Origin: an uncultured Luminiphilus sp.
GTDB taxonomy: Bacteria > Pseudomonadota > Gammaproteobacteria > Pseudomonadales > Halieaceae
DNA length: 64,000 nt
Assembly: GCA_938084055.1 (NCBI GenBank)
Contig: CALKDK010000014.1
Span: 1 to 64,000, forward strand
Direction of reading: 5' to 3'
Shown: positions 28,141-38,735 of the stretch, in pieces
How the letters are laid out: every line of letters starts with the position of its first letter
Position numbering within the stretch: position 1 is the stretch's first letter
Notes under the pieces: model-generated
What the model was told of the DNA's origin: nothing
What the model saw: only the letters and a program-made list of their open reading frames with translations
Database searches by the model: none
Position numbers and translations under genes: made by a program

Positions 28141-30039
28141 ATGCTAGGCCAAAAGACTACATGGGGCTTCGCGCAGGTTGCACGGCGAAGGCTAGTCGCT
28201 GCCCTCGCCGTGACCCTGTCGGTCGTTGGCCTGAGCGGCGTGTCGGGTGTTCAGGCCGCGTCGGGAACCTTCAGTTCTCTATTGAACTCGGTGCAGCAGG
28301 TACGTGGCGGCGCCTTCGAAGATCCTGATGACCCCGACGGACTCGATGCGGCGCCGTTTGCCACTCGAGCGAGTACCGTTCGTTTCCTGTCCCAGGCTAC
28401 ATTTGGAGCGACACCCGACGATATTGAGTCCCTGGTTGGCACGTCGGTGTCGAGTTGGCTACGGCAGCAATTTTCAGCAGCGCCGTCGGACTACCTGGCA
28501 ACGGTCGAGGATTACCAGGCACAGCTACCTTTCTTGCAGTTGAACCCCTGGAATTCCCAGGCAACAACCTTTGCTTTTTGGCGGCACAGCATTGGTGGCA
28601 CAGATCAGCTAAGGCAGCGCATGGCCTACGCCCTGTCACAGATCTTGGTGATCTCAAATGCCAATAACGATGCGTTGGAATATTTCCCGGGAGCCGTGGC
28701 CTATCACCACGCTCTGTTGACGGAGCACAGCTTTGGTAATTACCGGGAGCTACTCGAGGACATCACCTATTCCCCCGGTATGGGCTACTACCTGACGTAC
28801 ATGTTCAATCAAAAGGCTGACCCCGAGACCGGACGTCAGCCGGACGAGAATTATGCGCGGGAGCTGATGCAGCTGTTCACTATCGGGTTAATAGACCTCA
28901 ATGACGATGGCACGCCAAACTACAACGCCGACGCGGGTAGCGAGCCGATCGAACTGTATACCAACGCCGACATTACCGGGCTCGCCAAGGTATTTACGGG
29001 GCTCCGTCTATCGGTGAGTCCTGATGAGGTCCGCGCATACCCCGAGGCACCCCAAGTACTGGCGAGTTGGCGGGAGCCCATGGTGATCGACCCCGATACG
29101 CATTCAACCACCGCCAAGACATTTCTCGGGCTCAGCATTCCCGAAAACACCAGCGCTGAAGACAGTATTGATCTGGCGCTTGATCACCTGATGGGTATCA
29201 GCAGCATGGGTCCTTTCCTGTCGCGGCAGTTAATCCAGCGCTTTACCACGTCCAATCCGAGCCCCGCGTATGTCGCAAGAGTTACCTCGGTCTTTAATTC
29301 GGGACGCTATACCCTTCCAGATGGTACTCCCCTGGGCACAGGACAGCGGGGTGACCTTGCCGCGACCCTGGCGGCGATTCTGCTGGACTCCGAGAACCTG
29401 GCACCCGAAGATGCCAGCACTTACGGCAAGGTACGTGAGCCGATATTGCGGTTCACTCAGTGGGCGCGGGCTTTCAGCGTCGGAACGCTGACGCCGGAGT
29501 ACACCCTTGAGCTTTATGACCTGTCCTCCCAGTCCGGGATAGGGCAGGGGCTGCTGCAGCATCCGTATCGTGCATCTTCGGTATTCAACTTCTACCGGCC
29601 CGGTTATGTAGCCCCCGGCACCGAAAGCGGGGCCGCGGGAATGACGGTGCCGGAGTTTCAGATTTCCAATTCAGCAACAATTCCTGCGTACTTAAACTTC
29701 ATCACTTACTTTGCCATGGGAGAGACCCAGCGCGCTGATCTGTCGACTTACCGGGAAATTAGCGGTCTTACTGGCGTGTCTTTTGAGCCGGAGTTGGCGC
29801 GCAGCAGTTTTGTTCCGGATTATGCCGTCGAAGAAGCGCTGGCGGATGACGTCCCTGCACTGGTCGCCCATCTCAATCTTTTGCTGGCAAGCAACGCCTT
29901 GACGGCAGCTTCCCGTGCGGAAGTCATCGAACTGGTAGCGGGAGTGCCTGTGGATAGTGGCAATACCTGGCGCACGATACGGGCGGGCCTGGCGGTAACC
30001 CTGGTGATGATTTCCGCTGATTACCTGATTCAACGCTGA
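28141..30039 (+). CDS. DUF1800 family exported protein
   Basis: A 632-residue exported protein. A long signal peptide (about 1-40, with ARRRLVAALAVTLSVVGLSG and ending VQAAS) precedes the DUF1800 domain. The domain shows its usual features: FLSQATFGATPDDI, FWRHSIGGTDQLRQRMAYALSQILVIS and the ENYARELMQLFTIGL motif. The biochemical role is unknown. It almost always pairs with a DUF1501 gene, as here, where the second ATG follows 11 bp later behind a GAGGAGG site that touches this stop codon. A GGGAGG site precedes its own ATG. Confidence 0.92.
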   Translation: MLGQKTTWGFAQVARRRLVAALAVTLSVVGLSGVSGVQAASGTFSSLLNSVQQVRGGAFEDPDDPDGLDAAPFATRASTVRFLSQATFGATPDDIESLVGTSVSSWLRQQFSAAPSDYLATVEDYQAQLPFLQLNPWNSQATTFAFWRHSIGGTDQLRQRMAYALSQILVISNANNDALEYFPGAVAYHHALLTEHSFGNYRELLEDITYSPGMGYYLTYMFNQKADPETGRQPDENYARELMQLFTIGLIDLNDDGTPNYNADAGSEPIELYTNADITGLAKVFTGLRLSVSPDEVRAYPEAPQVLASWREPMVIDPDTHSTTAKTFLGLSIPENTSAEDSIDLALDHLMGISSMGPFLSRQLIQRFTTSNPSPAYVARVTSVFNSGRYTLPDGTPLGTGQRGDLAATLAAILLDSENLAPEDASTYGKVREPILRFTQWARAFSVGTLTPEYTLELYDLSSQSGIGQGLLQHPYRASSVFNFYRPGYVAPGTESGAAGMTVPEFQISNSATIPAYLNFITYFAMGETQRADLSTYREISGLTGVSFEPELARSSFVPDYAVEEALADDVPALVAHLNLLLASNALTAASRAEVIELVAGVPVDSGNTWRTIRAGLAVTLVMISADYLIQR

Positions 30040-30049
30040 GGAGGTTGTC

Positions 30050-31423
30050 ATGGTAAGCCACTACAAGCGCAGACAGATACTCTCTACCGGTGCGAGTCTG
30101 CTCGGATTACTCGCGACCGCGCCCTACTCAAAAGTACTGCAGGCGCAGACTGCCCAGGATGATTATCGCGCGCTTGTTCTCGTGTTCCAGTTTGGCGGCG
30201 TGGACTGCCATGACGTGATCATTCCCTACGACAACGGTGCCTATAGCGCCTACGCCGAGATCCGCCGTGACGTATTGGCCGCGCATGGGAATGGCCGTGC
30301 CCGGGATGCCTTGTTACCGCTGGGCTCCTCAAGTTCTGCTGCCCATGCCGTTCCCCCTGAACTGTCAGCCTTCCACGGCTTGTTCGAGGAGGGATCGGCG
30401 GCAGTGATTGGTAATGTTGGGCCCCTGGTGGAACCCGTTGATCGTAGTGCCCTTGACGCGGGTAGTGTGCTGCTGCCGCCGCGCCTGTTCTCCCACAATG
30501 ACCAACAGTCGGTTTGGCAGGCGACGGCGCCGGAGGGAGCCCAGGTCGGCTGGGGGGGCTTGTTCGCCGATATGATCACTGAGCGGGGTATCAGTCCGGA
30601 TTCCACGTTCACGGCGCTGACGACGGCTCGGGACAGCCTGTTTGTCACGGGTTATGACACCCTGCCCTATGTGGCGGGTTCAGGCCGTATCAGTCTGGAT
30701 CTGGGTAGGGTAGTCAGCAACAGCTCAGGGGGTGATCTCAGCGCCCTGTACGCGGCTACGATTAAACAGGGTCAGTCGGCCGAGCATATTCTTACCCGTG
30801 ATCTTGCCAATACAACGGTTGATGGTTTTGCGGCCAATGAGGAATATCTATCAATCATTGAGCAGGCGCCAGACCTGGGCGTGATTTTCCCGGGCACGAG
30901 ATTGGGCGACCAGTTCGATCGGGTGGCGCGCATCATAGCCACCCGTGAGGAATTTGGCGTAAATCGCCAGGTCTTCCTGGTGGGCGCCTATGGCTATGAC
31001 ACCCACAGTGCCCAGGCCGACATACTCCCGGGCCTGCACGGCGACCTTAACAGCGGGGTTGCTGCTTTTACTGAAGCGCTGAAGAACATGGGCGTCTTCG
31101 ATCAGGTGACCCTGGCCACGGCGTCAGATTTTGGCCGCACGCTGAGGGCCAACGGCGATGGCACGGACCACGGTTGGGGTGGTCATCATTTTGTCGTGGG
31201 CGGCGCGGTCAACGGCGGACAGCTTTATGGGTCGATTCCGGACCCCATATTTGAACACGTCCAGGATGCCGGCAGTGGGCGACTTATCCCGACAATTGCA
31301 GTGGATCAATATGCAGCCAGCCTCGGACGTTGGTTGGGCCTCAACGATTCCGATCTGGAGTATGTCCTGCCTAACTGGCGAAATTTCAGTGCTGATCCCC
31401 TGGCGGAGCTGATGCTGGGATAA
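30050..31423 (+). CDS. DUF1501 family exported protein (sulfatase-like fold)
   Basis: A 457-residue partner of the DUF1800 protein. The N terminus KRRQILSTGASLLGLLATAP looks like a Tat-type signal, with KRR in place of the full twin-arginine motif. The body begins ALVLVFQFGGVDCHDVIIPY, passes LFSHNDQQSVWQ and ends with TASDFGRTLRANGDGTDHGWGGHHFVVG, the conserved alkaline-phosphatase-like DUF1501 motifs holding Asp and His candidates for metal binding. The catalytic reaction is unknown. The pair is common in marine and soil bacteria. Confidence 0.92.
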   Translation: MVSHYKRRQILSTGASLLGLLATAPYSKVLQAQTAQDDYRALVLVFQFGGVDCHDVIIPYDNGAYSAYAEIRRDVLAAHGNGRARDALLPLGSSSSAAHAVPPELSAFHGLFEEGSAAVIGNVGPLVEPVDRSALDAGSVLLPPRLFSHNDQQSVWQATAPEGAQVGWGGLFADMITERGISPDSTFTALTTARDSLFVTGYDTLPYVAGSGRISLDLGRVVSNSSGGDLSALYAATIKQGQSAEHILTRDLANTTVDGFAANEEYLSIIEQAPDLGVIFPGTRLGDQFDRVARIIATREEFGVNRQVFLVGAYGYDTHSAQADILPGLHGDLNSGVAAFTEALKNMGVFDQVTLATASDFGRTLRANGDGTDHGWGGHHFVVGGAVNGGQLYGSIPDPIFEHVQDAGSGRLIPTIAVDQYAASLGRWLGLNDSDLEYVLPNWRNFSADPLAELMLG

Positions 31424-31636
31424 GGTAAATGCCGGGGTTGTGGAGGCCGCGCTGCAGTTATGTTGGGCGCTGTCCCGCGGCGCGGGCGTTTGTTCGAAGG
31501 GTCTCGTTTGTCCGTTGTATGGGCAATGCCTGGCCGGGTCCCCTGTGCCCCGGGGGTTCTACGGTGGCAGCCCATGGACTGGTCCGCTACGGGCTCAAGC
31601 AGATATGCTAGGGCTTTGTAGCCAGCAAGGATCGCC
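31424..31636. other. Short gap
   Basis: 213 bp, GC-rich, between the DUF1501 stop and the oxygenase start. Two track ORFs here are not protein-like. I see no terminator with a T-run. Confidence 0.4.
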
Positions 31637-32224
31637 ATGTCGCCCCCCAGTTTCATAGAGACATATCGCGTAGAGCACGGCGTCTGCGATCGCATCGTGG
31701 CATTCTTCCGGGATAACGAGAATCTAGCGCAACCCGGTCGCCTGGGGGAGGTGCCGCGGGTGGATAAGCGCATGAAGGATTCCCTTGACCTCAGCGTTCC
31801 CATTCGCCTCTACGGCCAACTCGATCCGTTCTTTGAACAATTGGGTGGTTTTGTGAAGGCTTATGTCGACAAGTATTACTACGCGTCAGGCGCCAATGGG
31901 CTGGGCCCTTTGGGCTTTTCTGAATACGCAAATATCCAGTGGTACCCCATCGGCGGTGGTTACCCTGCCATCCACTGTGAGCGCGATCGGCTTGAATACT
32001 GTCACCGGGCATTAGTCTGGATGCTGTACCTGACTGACACGCCGGCCGGTGGCACTGAATTTCCGCATCAGCAAACAGTCACCGAATGCGTCAAGGGTGA
32101 CGTCATACTCTGGCCCAGTGATATGACACATATGCACCGGGGAGTTGTTTCCCAGAGCCACGAGAAGATGATTTTTACCGGCTGGATTGACTTCATTACC
32201 GCTGAGCGAAGCCAGCGAAGCTGA
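31637..32224 (+). CDS. 2-oxoglutarate/Fe(II)-dependent oxygenase (prolyl-4-hydroxylase-like)
   Basis: A 195-residue jelly-roll dioxygenase. Iron ligands are suggested by IHCERDRLEY (HxE in place of the more common HxD) and the distal His in HMHRGVVS, with Lys in SHEKMIFTGW as the 2-oxoglutarate anchor. The ALVWMLYLTDTPAGGTEF strand is the classic P4H-type core. It may hydroxylate a protein or small molecule; the target is unknown. AAGGA lies upstream of the ATG. It is a single gene. Confidence 0.83.
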   Translation: MSPPSFIETYRVEHGVCDRIVAFFRDNENLAQPGRLGEVPRVDKRMKDSLDLSVPIRLYGQLDPFFEQLGGFVKAYVDKYYYASGANGLGPLGFSEYANIQWYPIGGGYPAIHCERDRLEYCHRALVWMLYLTDTPAGGTEFPHQQTVTECVKGDVILWPSDMTHMHRGVVSQSHEKMIFTGWIDFITAERSQRS

Positions 32225-32434
32225 AACGTTCCGATTCCTGCCGGGTCGGCCAAGATTGCGGGCTGGCTTAGCTCCTCCGTAGCTCCCCCCAGCATGTGAA
32301 CGCATCGAGGTGACTATTGACGGTTGATCTGCCTTATATGACGCTATGGCCGTAGGCGGGTACGGGTTAAATGTTGCGGTATCTACCGATACCCTGGTGA
32401 TTGCAGACTGATAGATCCATCGAGAGGCGCAGAT
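32225..32434. other. Short gap
   Basis: 210 bp before the acyl-CoA ligase gene. I see no clear promoter or RNA element; GAGG sits just before the ligase ATG. Confidence 0.35.
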
Positions 32435-34087
32435 ATGGTGAAGCCAGCATTTCCTGGTCTCATGCAGGATGTCCCACTGACGATCCCCACGCTGTTGGAG
32501 CATGCCGCAGTCAATCATGCGGGGACCGAGGTTGTGGCACGTATGCTCGATGGGTCGGTCTACCGCTACACCTACGGTGATATGGCCTGCCGGGTCCGTC
32601 AGGCGGCCCACGCCTGGCAGCGCCTGGGTATTCGCCAGGGCGAGGTGGTGGGAACGCTGGCATGGAATCACCACTGGCACATGGAGTGTTTCTATTCCCT
32701 GCCCGGCATAGGCGCGATTTGTCACACGGTCAATCCCAGGCTCTTCAGCGAACAGATTGTTTACATCATCAATCATGCCCGGGACCGCTTCCTGCTGATC
32801 GACCAGGATTTTGTCGACACGGTCGCCCAGCTGGTTGATCAACTCACCAGCGTCGAACAATTTATTATTCTGGGGAGTGCGGGGTGCGTACAGGTGCCCC
32901 CGGAGTTGGGAGAGGTGCTCTTCTACGATGACCTGATTGCATCCGAGTCTACGAGCATTGACTGGCCCGAACTGGATGAGCGGGCCGCCTCAGGCCTCTG
33001 TTATACGTCAGGTACGACGGGTCATCCAAAGGGCGTGCTCTATTCGCATCGATCAACCGTGTTGCATTCAATGGCTATTGCCCAGCCCGACAACCTCTCG
33101 CTGTCGGCGCTCGATACGGTGATGCCGGCAGCGCCGCTATACCATGCCCAAAGCTGGGGGTTGCCCTATGGCGCCTGCATGGTGGGTAGCAAGTTTGTTT
33201 TGCCCGGTCGACATCTTGACGGTCAGCACCTGCTGGAGCTTATCTGCGATGAAGGGGTAACGACCGGTTGTGGTGTACCAACAGTGTGGAGCTTGGTCCT
33301 CGAATATGCCGAGCAGAACGATCTTAACTTGGGTCAACTGGAGCGTTTGCTGATCGGCGGCACGGCCCTGCCTACCAACATCCGAGACCGATTGAAGGTG
33401 AGGGGGGTTGCCGCGGTCCAAATTTGGGGTATGACCGAGACGAGCCCCATGGGCACTATTGGGCGGGTCAACCGCTTGAGCAGTGCAATGCTCCCTGATG
33501 AGAAAGAGCAGCTGCTTCTCAAGCAGGGTCGATTGCCCTACGGCGTGCAGATGAGGGTCAAGCTACCCGATGGTAGTGAAGCGCCCCGTGACGGACAAAG
33601 CGCGGGGGATCTCTGGGTCAAGGGCCCCTGGATCGCGTCGGGTTACCTGCACGGCGATGGCGGTGCAATGCTTGATGCGGACGGTTTCTTCCCAACCGGT
33701 GATGTCGGGCATATCGATGCACTGGGCTTCATGAAAATTACCGATCGCTCCAAGGACGTGATCAAATCAGGGGGAGAGTGGATAAGCTCAATAGACATTG
33801 AGGATATTGCGGCTAATCACCCGGCTGTGGCGCTGGCCGCCGTGGTGGCTGCCTACCATCCTCGCTGGGATGAGCGCCCGCTTCTGTTTATCACGCTCAA
33901 TGCGGGTGCCAGCATAAGTGAGTCAGACATGCTGGCATTTCTGGAGGGAAAGATAGCGAAATGGTGGACCCCCAACGCCGTACTTATTATTGATGAAATG
34001 CCCATGACAGCGACAGGTAAAATTCGCAAGCTCACGCTGAGAGAACGATACTGGCGCCATCTCGCAGCGGATGAACAAAGCCATTGA
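32435..34087 (+). CDS. Fatty acyl-CoA synthetase, AlkK-like
   Basis: A 550-residue ANL-superfamily ligase that activates a carboxylic acid to its CoA ester through an acyl-AMP. Motifs in order: P-loop [20 protein letters not shown] (about 187-206), [30 protein letters not shown] and the C-terminal catalytic Lys in [14 protein letters not shown]. The N-terminal [13 protein letters not shown] and the [19 protein letters not shown] segment match medium/long-chain AlkK-type ligases. It overlaps the following ligase gene by 17 bp. Confidence 0.9.
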   Translation: MVKPAFPGLMQDVPLTIPTLLEHAAVNHAGTEVVARMLDGSVYRYTYGDMACRVRQAAHAWQRLGIRQGEVVGTLAWNHHWHMECFYSLPGIGAICHTVNPRLFSEQIVYIINHARDRFLLIDQDFVDTVAQLVDQLTSVEQFIILGSAGCVQVPPELGEVLFYDDLIASESTSIDWPELDERAASGLCYTSGTTGHPKGVLYSHRSTVLHSMAIAQPDNLSLSALDTVMPAAPLYHAQSWGLPYGACMVGSKFVLPGRHLDGQHLLELICDEGVTTGCGVPTVWSLVLEYAEQNDLNLGQLERLLIGGTALPTNIRDRLKVRGVAAVQIWGMTETSPMGTIGRVNRLSSAMLPDEKEQLLLKQGRLPYGVQMRVKLPDGSEAPRDGQSAGDLWVKGPWIASGYLHGDGGAMLDADGFFPTGDVGHIDALGFMKITDRSKDVIKSGGEWISSIDIEDIAANHPAVALAAVVAAYHPRWDERPLLFITLNAGASISESDMLAFLEGKIAKWWTPNAVLIIDEMPMTATGKIRKLTLRERYWRHLAADEQSH

Positions 34088-36101
34088 AAACCCAGCCATG
34101 CCCCTGACCATTGCAACTCCAGGCCCCGAGCGGGACCGCGCCGACATACTCTGGCAGCCAAGCGCAGCTCAAATCAAGGGCACAGCGGTCTTTGGCTTTA
34201 TGGAAGTTCTCGAGCAAAAGGGATGGGGTGATTTCTCAGATTATGCGAATCTGCATCGCTTTTCGGTTGAGCACCGGGAGGCATTCTGGAATGCGGTATG
34301 GGATTACACGGGTGTCGTGGCAGAGCACAGGGGCGATTGCATTGCTGAGCATCCAGATGAGTTTCCCTGCCAACCCCGACCCAGGGTACGTTGGTACCCC
34401 CAGGCGCGGCTGAATTTTGCTGAAAATTTGCTGCGCTATCGTGATGATCGAATTGCGTTGGTATCCCATCTCGAGAACGGTCGGCGTCGCACCATAACGT
34501 ATGCACAGCTGTACCGGGACGTTGCTCGGGTGGCAGCGGGTTTGCGCAGGGCAGGTGTCACCGCTGGTGACCGTGTGGTGGGCTTCATGCCCAATATTAT
34601 TGAAACAGTTCAGGCCATGCTGGCTACAGCGAGTCTGGGTGCAATCTGGTCTTCATGCTCTCCTGATTTTGGTATCAATGGGGTACTGGACCGGTTCGGT
34701 CAGATCAAACCCAAGGTGCTGTTCAGTGCTGATGGTTACTTTTATAACGGCAAGGCCTGCGATTCGCTCGACCGGCTGGCGGCGGTCACCGCGGCGATAG
34801 ACAGCTTGGAAGCCGTGGTGGTGGTACCCCTGCTGTCGGAGCACCCCCAGCTGGCGAATCTCACCGGCGCATGCTTGTGGCGTGATTTCCAGGTGGGCGA
34901 TGTGGATGAGCTGGAGTTTGCACAACTGCCCTTCGATCACCCCCTCTATATCATGTATTCCTCTGGGACTACCGGCATGCCCAAATGCATTGTTCACGGT
35001 GCCGGAGGTACGTTGCTTCAGCACCTGAAAGAGCATCGCTTGCATGTGAATCTGGCCAGGGATGACGTGTTCTTTTATTTTACGACCTGTGGCTGGATGA
35101 TGTGGAACTGGCTGGTTTCAGGATTGGCCACCGGTGCCACACTGCTGCTCTACGATGGCTCCCCGTTTGCGGATAACGGCCAGGTGTTGTTAAAAGCGAT
35201 TGAAACGGAAAAGATTTCTGTTTTCGGTGTCAGTGCCAAGTACATCGCCGCCTTGGAGAAAGCCGGTATCGTTGCCCGGGAGAGCGCAGATCTGGGCAGT
35301 CTGAACACGGTGTTGTCGACGGGCTCCCCGTTGTCCCACGAGGGCTTCGACTATGTCTACAAGACCTTCAAAGCCAATCTCTGCCTGTCGTCGATAAGCG
35401 GTGGCACCGATATTCTGTCGTGCTTTGTTGGCGGGTGTCCCATTTTGCCGGTGCGAGCCGGAGAAATTCAGGCGCCTGGGTTGGGCATGGCCGTGGCAAT
35501 ATGGAATGAGAATGGCGAGCCCGTTGCGGGTGAAAAAGGCGAACTGGTTTGTACACGGCCATTTCCAAGTATGCCCATTGGTTTCTGGAACGATCCTGAC
35601 GGTGCCTTGTATCGCAGCGCCTATTTTGCCCGGTGGCCCAATATATGGGCGCACGGTGATTACGGGGAGCTTACCGCTGCCGGAGGTTATGTGATTCACG
35701 GTCGATCCGATGCGGTGCTCAATCCAGGGGGCGTTCGAATTGGCACTGCTGAGATATACCGTCAGGTTGAACGGCTGCCAGAAATAGTTGAGAGCATTGT
35801 TGTGGGGCAGGACTGGGCTGATGATGTTCGTGTCGTGCTCTTTGTCGTGCCAGCGGCGGACGTAAAGCTTGACGACGCGCTCCGCGAGAGAATCCGAGGG
35901 GTAATCCGAGACAATGCAACCCCCCGACACGTTCCGGCAATCATACTTCAGGTCAATGATATTCCCAGAACGTTAAGTGGCAAGATCGTAGAACTTGCGG
36001 TGCGTCAGGTGATTCACAACAAGCCTGTAAAAAATACCGATGCACTTGCGAATCCTGACGCGCTGGAGCAATTCAGGAACCGCCCCGAGCTGCTCGTATA
36101 A
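34071..36101 (+). CDS. Acetoacetate-CoA ligase (acetoacetyl-CoA synthetase)
   Basis: A 676-residue ANL ligase of the usual AACS length. It begins with the ACS-type N-terminal domain ([20 protein letters not shown]) and has the P-loop [20 protein letters not shown], then [32 protein letters not shown] and the C-terminal Lys in [14 protein letters not shown]. It activates acetoacetate for polyhydroxybutyrate, sterol-like or carbon-recovery pathways. Its ATG lies inside the end of the AlkK-like gene, so translation is coupled; together they could rescue free fatty acid and ketone-body carbon for beta-oxidation. Confidence 0.92.
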   Translation: MNKAIENPAMPLTIATPGPERDRADILWQPSAAQIKGTAVFGFMEVLEQKGWGDFSDYANLHRFSVEHREAFWNAVWDYTGVVAEHRGDCIAEHPDEFPCQPRPRVRWYPQARLNFAENLLRYRDDRIALVSHLENGRRRTITYAQLYRDVARVAAGLRRAGVTAGDRVVGFMPNIIETVQAMLATASLGAIWSSCSPDFGINGVLDRFGQIKPKVLFSADGYFYNGKACDSLDRLAAVTAAIDSLEAVVVVPLLSEHPQLANLTGACLWRDFQVGDVDELEFAQLPFDHPLYIMYSSGTTGMPKCIVHGAGGTLLQHLKEHRLHVNLARDDVFFYFTTCGWMMWNWLVSGLATGATLLLYDGSPFADNGQVLLKAIETEKISVFGVSAKYIAALEKAGIVARESADLGSLNTVLSTGSPLSHEGFDYVYKTFKANLCLSSISGGTDILSCFVGGCPILPVRAGEIQAPGLGMAVAIWNENGEPVAGEKGELVCTRPFPSMPIGFWNDPDGALYRSAYFARWPNIWAHGDYGELTAAGGYVIHGRSDAVLNPGGVRIGTAEIYRQVERLPEIVESIVVGQDWADDVRVVLFVVPAADVKLDDALRERIRGVIRDNATPRHVPAIILQVNDIPRTLSGKIVELAVRQVIHNKPVKNTDALANPDALEQFRNRPELLV

Positions 36102-36166
36102 GCCCATCTGGGTAACGCCGGATTGAATGACAGTGTTGTGCTGCGCTGTGCTAAACCCGCCAGCTG

Positions 36167-38035
36167 TCAGGCGGCGCGCAGTGCCCGCCCCAGGGTTTGC
36201 TGCCCCAATGCCTTCTGAGGCTCGCCATTGGCCCAGGCGAGCACGCCGTTAATAAATACCGAACCGACAATGCCCTCGGGACGATTGACCATTTGGTGGT
36301 GATCAAATATTTCCCGGTATTCCAGCCTGCGTGTCTGGTCTGGCTCCCATCCGTCCAGGGCATGTGGGTTGATCAGCACCATATCGGCGCGTGCACCCAG
36401 GGCAAGGGAACCTGCGTCAAGGCCAAACAGCCTTGCCGGTTCCTGAGTCAATCTCTGAACCATGCGCGAAACGGTGGCCTCATCCCGCCCTTTGGCCAAC
36501 TTCAGCGACATCAGGTTGCTGTCAAAGAAAGCCATGTTGGTGATGTGTGCGCCAGAGTCGTTGAAGCCGGGCAGCGCGTGTTCGTCCAGCAAGTAATCCA
36601 GGGTGGCCCTGTTGCCCTCGTTGGCAATGTCGGCATAGAACCGAAAGGTTTTGTCGTAGCGCCGCATCATATGCAGCATGAAATCAGCATCGTCGCGAAG
36701 AGTGGCCGGAAACTCCTCGAAGGCCGATTGTTCAGCTCGAGAACGCGCGGCGGATTCGTCGCCCGCCTTGAACCGCTGGACACGCTTCATCACGTCAGCC
36801 ATTGACTCGCCATCCCAATTATTAACGGGTGCGCCGTCAAAGATGAGTCGTTCCGCATCCCTGACCACAAGGCTGTCGGGAAACCCCTTACTGGCTTTCC
36901 AGCTGGCAAAGTCGCCCCCCGTTCTGCCGTGCATCCACTCCTTGCGGAACAGCTCAATCCAGTCGGGATCATGGAGCAGAGCACGACGTCCCTCGATATC
37001 ATCGTATTCCTTGGCGATCAGTTGCGAGGTCGAAGACATTTCCTCAAAAAGCGGGCTGACGATCCCGTCCGACCACACCCTGAAGTTTGTTCCCAGTGCC
37101 TGGAAGTGGAGCTTGCCCTTAAACAGCCAGGTATTGAAAAGACTGGCCACTTTGAGAAACAGTCGGCCTGCGCGGGGCGCTGCCGTCATCTCCATCGCCG
37201 ACAGCGCTGATGTTTTCAGTGGTTTGCCGAACAGGCGACCACTGGTCAGTGAAAAGTAGACAATGGCCATCAGTCGATTTTCGATGATAGGTGTGGTCTG
37301 CCAAACCCGATCATACTTGCGGACAATTTTCAGGAGCCTGCGCAGCTCACGGAAGCTGGCAAACTGTGTGGGAATCCGCTTGGTTGTATTGGGGTCGTTG
37401 GAGAGATAGTGAAAGGGCAGGCCATCGGTACTCAGCCCCAGATAGCCCTGCTGCATGGCTGTTTCCAGCAGGTCTTCCATTTTCTTGAGTTCTTTTTCCG
37501 TGGGGGCCCTGCTAACGCTGGCGTCCAGACCCATAACCTCGACCCGCAGCATGGAATGGGGAACAAAAGTAGCGATATTGGGTCCGAGGGGTAAGCTGGC
37601 GAAATGATCGATGTAGTCCCCGGTATTGTCCCAGGTAATCTTCTCGGTGACCTTGCGAAGCACCGCCTTGGGTATATTTTCTACCCGCGTAAAACAGTCG
37701 ACGATCGGTTCCTGCGTGCCGGATTTCTGACTGCCAAAGCTGGTGCCGAGGCTGCAGTTTCCGACCAGCACCGTCGTCGTGCCGTGCCGCACCACCTCGG
37801 GAAGCGCCGGTTCCACATCGACTTCTAGGTCAAGGTGGGTGTGGATGTCGAGCATCCCCGGGAGCAACCATTGTCCCGAGGCCTCAATCACCGACTCCGC
37901 GTGACCCGCCGGCAAATTCTCTCCCCGCGCGACAACCCGTCCCTCTCGTACGGCAAGATCCTGAACGCTTGGCAGGGCACCGCTACCGTCAAATAACTTG
38001 GCGCCTTTAATAAGCAGGTCCCACGTTGCTTTCAT
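36167..38035 (-). CDS. D-aminoacylase / N-acyl-D-amino-acid deacylase family amidohydrolase
   Basis: A 622-residue metallo-amidohydrolase. After a small beta domain, the metal site appears in LPGMLDIHTHLDLEVD (HxH) followed by VRHGTTTVLVGNCSLG, in which the Cys matches the zinc-ligand Cys of D-aminoacylases. Later come FVPHSMLRVEVMG and the late Asp in LPGFNDSGAH, and the C-terminal beta part has LALGARADMVLINPHALD. It probably removes acyl groups from N-acyl-D-amino acids or a related amide; the insert-rich middle makes the substrate uncertain. GGGGAGAAG lies just before the ATG. It is convergent with the ligase genes and single. Confidence 0.88.
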   Translation of the reverse strand: MKATWDLLIKGAKLFDGSGALPSVQDLAVREGRVVARGENLPAGHAESVIEASGQWLLPGMLDIHTHLDLEVDVEPALPEVVRHGTTTVLVGNCSLGTSFGSQKSGTQEPIVDCFTRVENIPKAVLRKVTEKITWDNTGDYIDHFASLPLGPNIATFVPHSMLRVEVMGLDASVSRAPTEKELKKMEDLLETAMQQGYLGLSTDGLPFHYLSNDPNTTKRIPTQFASFRELRRLLKIVRKYDRVWQTTPIIENRLMAIVYFSLTSGRLFGKPLKTSALSAMEMTAAPRAGRLFLKVASLFNTWLFKGKLHFQALGTNFRVWSDGIVSPLFEEMSSTSQLIAKEYDDIEGRRALLHDPDWIELFRKEWMHGRTGGDFASWKASKGFPDSLVVRDAERLIFDGAPVNNWDGESMADVMKRVQRFKAGDESAARSRAEQSAFEEFPATLRDDADFMLHMMRRYDKTFRFYADIANEGNRATLDYLLDEHALPGFNDSGAHITNMAFFDSNLMSLKLAKGRDEATVSRMVQRLTQEPARLFGLDAGSLALGARADMVLINPHALDGWEPDQTRRLEYREIFDHHQMVNRPEGIVGSVFINGVLAWANGEPQKALGQQTLGRALRAA

Positions 38036-38735
38036 CTTCTCCCCCCATGCAGCGAAGCCAGGGCTCCGCTCTGAACCGAGCGGCGAAGTTTAGCTCAGTT
38101 AGCGACGGGGTGCTCACTTCAAAGTTGAGTCCCCCCTTGCCTGAGTTGGGCTGGCGGGATCAGGGGGGGGAATGGCCTGTGGCCCAACCTGTTACAGCGT
38201 CGACTGCGCTGAGCATAAAGGGTTCGAAAAACCAGTTTTAAATGGACTTTTTGGACGCATCTGAGCGACATAAATGGATCAGAAAACGACGTCGAGAAAG
38301 AGGGATTATGCACAGTTGGAGACGCCGTAAACTGGCCCTTGTGCGACCGTGGTTTGATCTCGACTTCCGTTCGAACTGGTTTTTTCGGTATTTACCGGGC
38401 ATGGGCGCGCGCAGTCGCCCTCGGGGCCGCCTGACTGAGGCGCCAAAGTTTCTCTGCAACCGGCTCCATTTGGCCGCTGGCGGGTGATGGGGGTGATTGC
38501 CATGCTGGTTAATGTTTCCAATAATGCAGGGTCGCCAGTCGTAATGGGGTTCCCTTCGGGGTTGGCCTGAGGGTTGCGACGGTGTGGTTTCGGTTCAGTT
38601 TAGGGGGGCTGACTGGGGTGATGTCAGCGGCCAGCCTTGACTGTCTGAACCCAAGTGCAGGCGAACCCGCTAACTAAGCGGATGCCACAAAGTCAATTGC
38701 CCACTCGCTTACCAGTATTCAAGGAACGTTGAATC
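38036..38735. other. 700-bp non-coding gap before the C1 operon
   Basis: This is the longest gap in the window. The first 200 bp should hold the promoter of the amidohydrolase gene. A plus-strand 81-codon frame (38242-38487) is arginine-rich, matches nothing I recognise and is probably not a gene, although an AGAGGG sits just before its internal ATG at 38308. The last 200 bp form the structured leader described separately. Confidence 0.55.
38531..38681 (+). promoter_or_regulatory. Predicted structured 5' leader upstream of fhs
   Basis: Several complementary segments lie in order. GTCGC (38531-38535) pairs with GCGAC (38576-38580), enclosing CAG/CTG and a CCC-TTCG-GGG tetraloop hairpin (38552-38561). 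GGTTCAG (38592-38598) pairs with CTGAACC (38645-38651), enclosing GCTGAC/GTCAGC (38608-38613 with 38623-38628). CCGCT/AGCGG (38667-38681) closes the set. GGCTG (38607-38611) could instead pair with CAGCC (38632-38636), a mutually exclusive alternative. The region ends about 54 bases before the fhs ATG. I cannot match it to a known riboswitch; it may be a cis-regulatory RNA or chance folding of GC-rich DNA. Confidence 0.4.

Noticed and set aside
38380-38450. Possible ZTP (pfl) riboswitch: GCCGCCTG with an upstream CCGGG
   Set aside because: Only one of the conserved blocks is partly present, the GGC after CCGCCTG is missing, and it lies about 300 bp from fhs. A covariance-model search would settle it.
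38242-38487. 81-codon plus-strand ORF in the gap before fhs
   Set aside because: Arginine-rich with no recognisable motif, and the only ribosome-site-like AGAGGG sits too close to an internal ATG.
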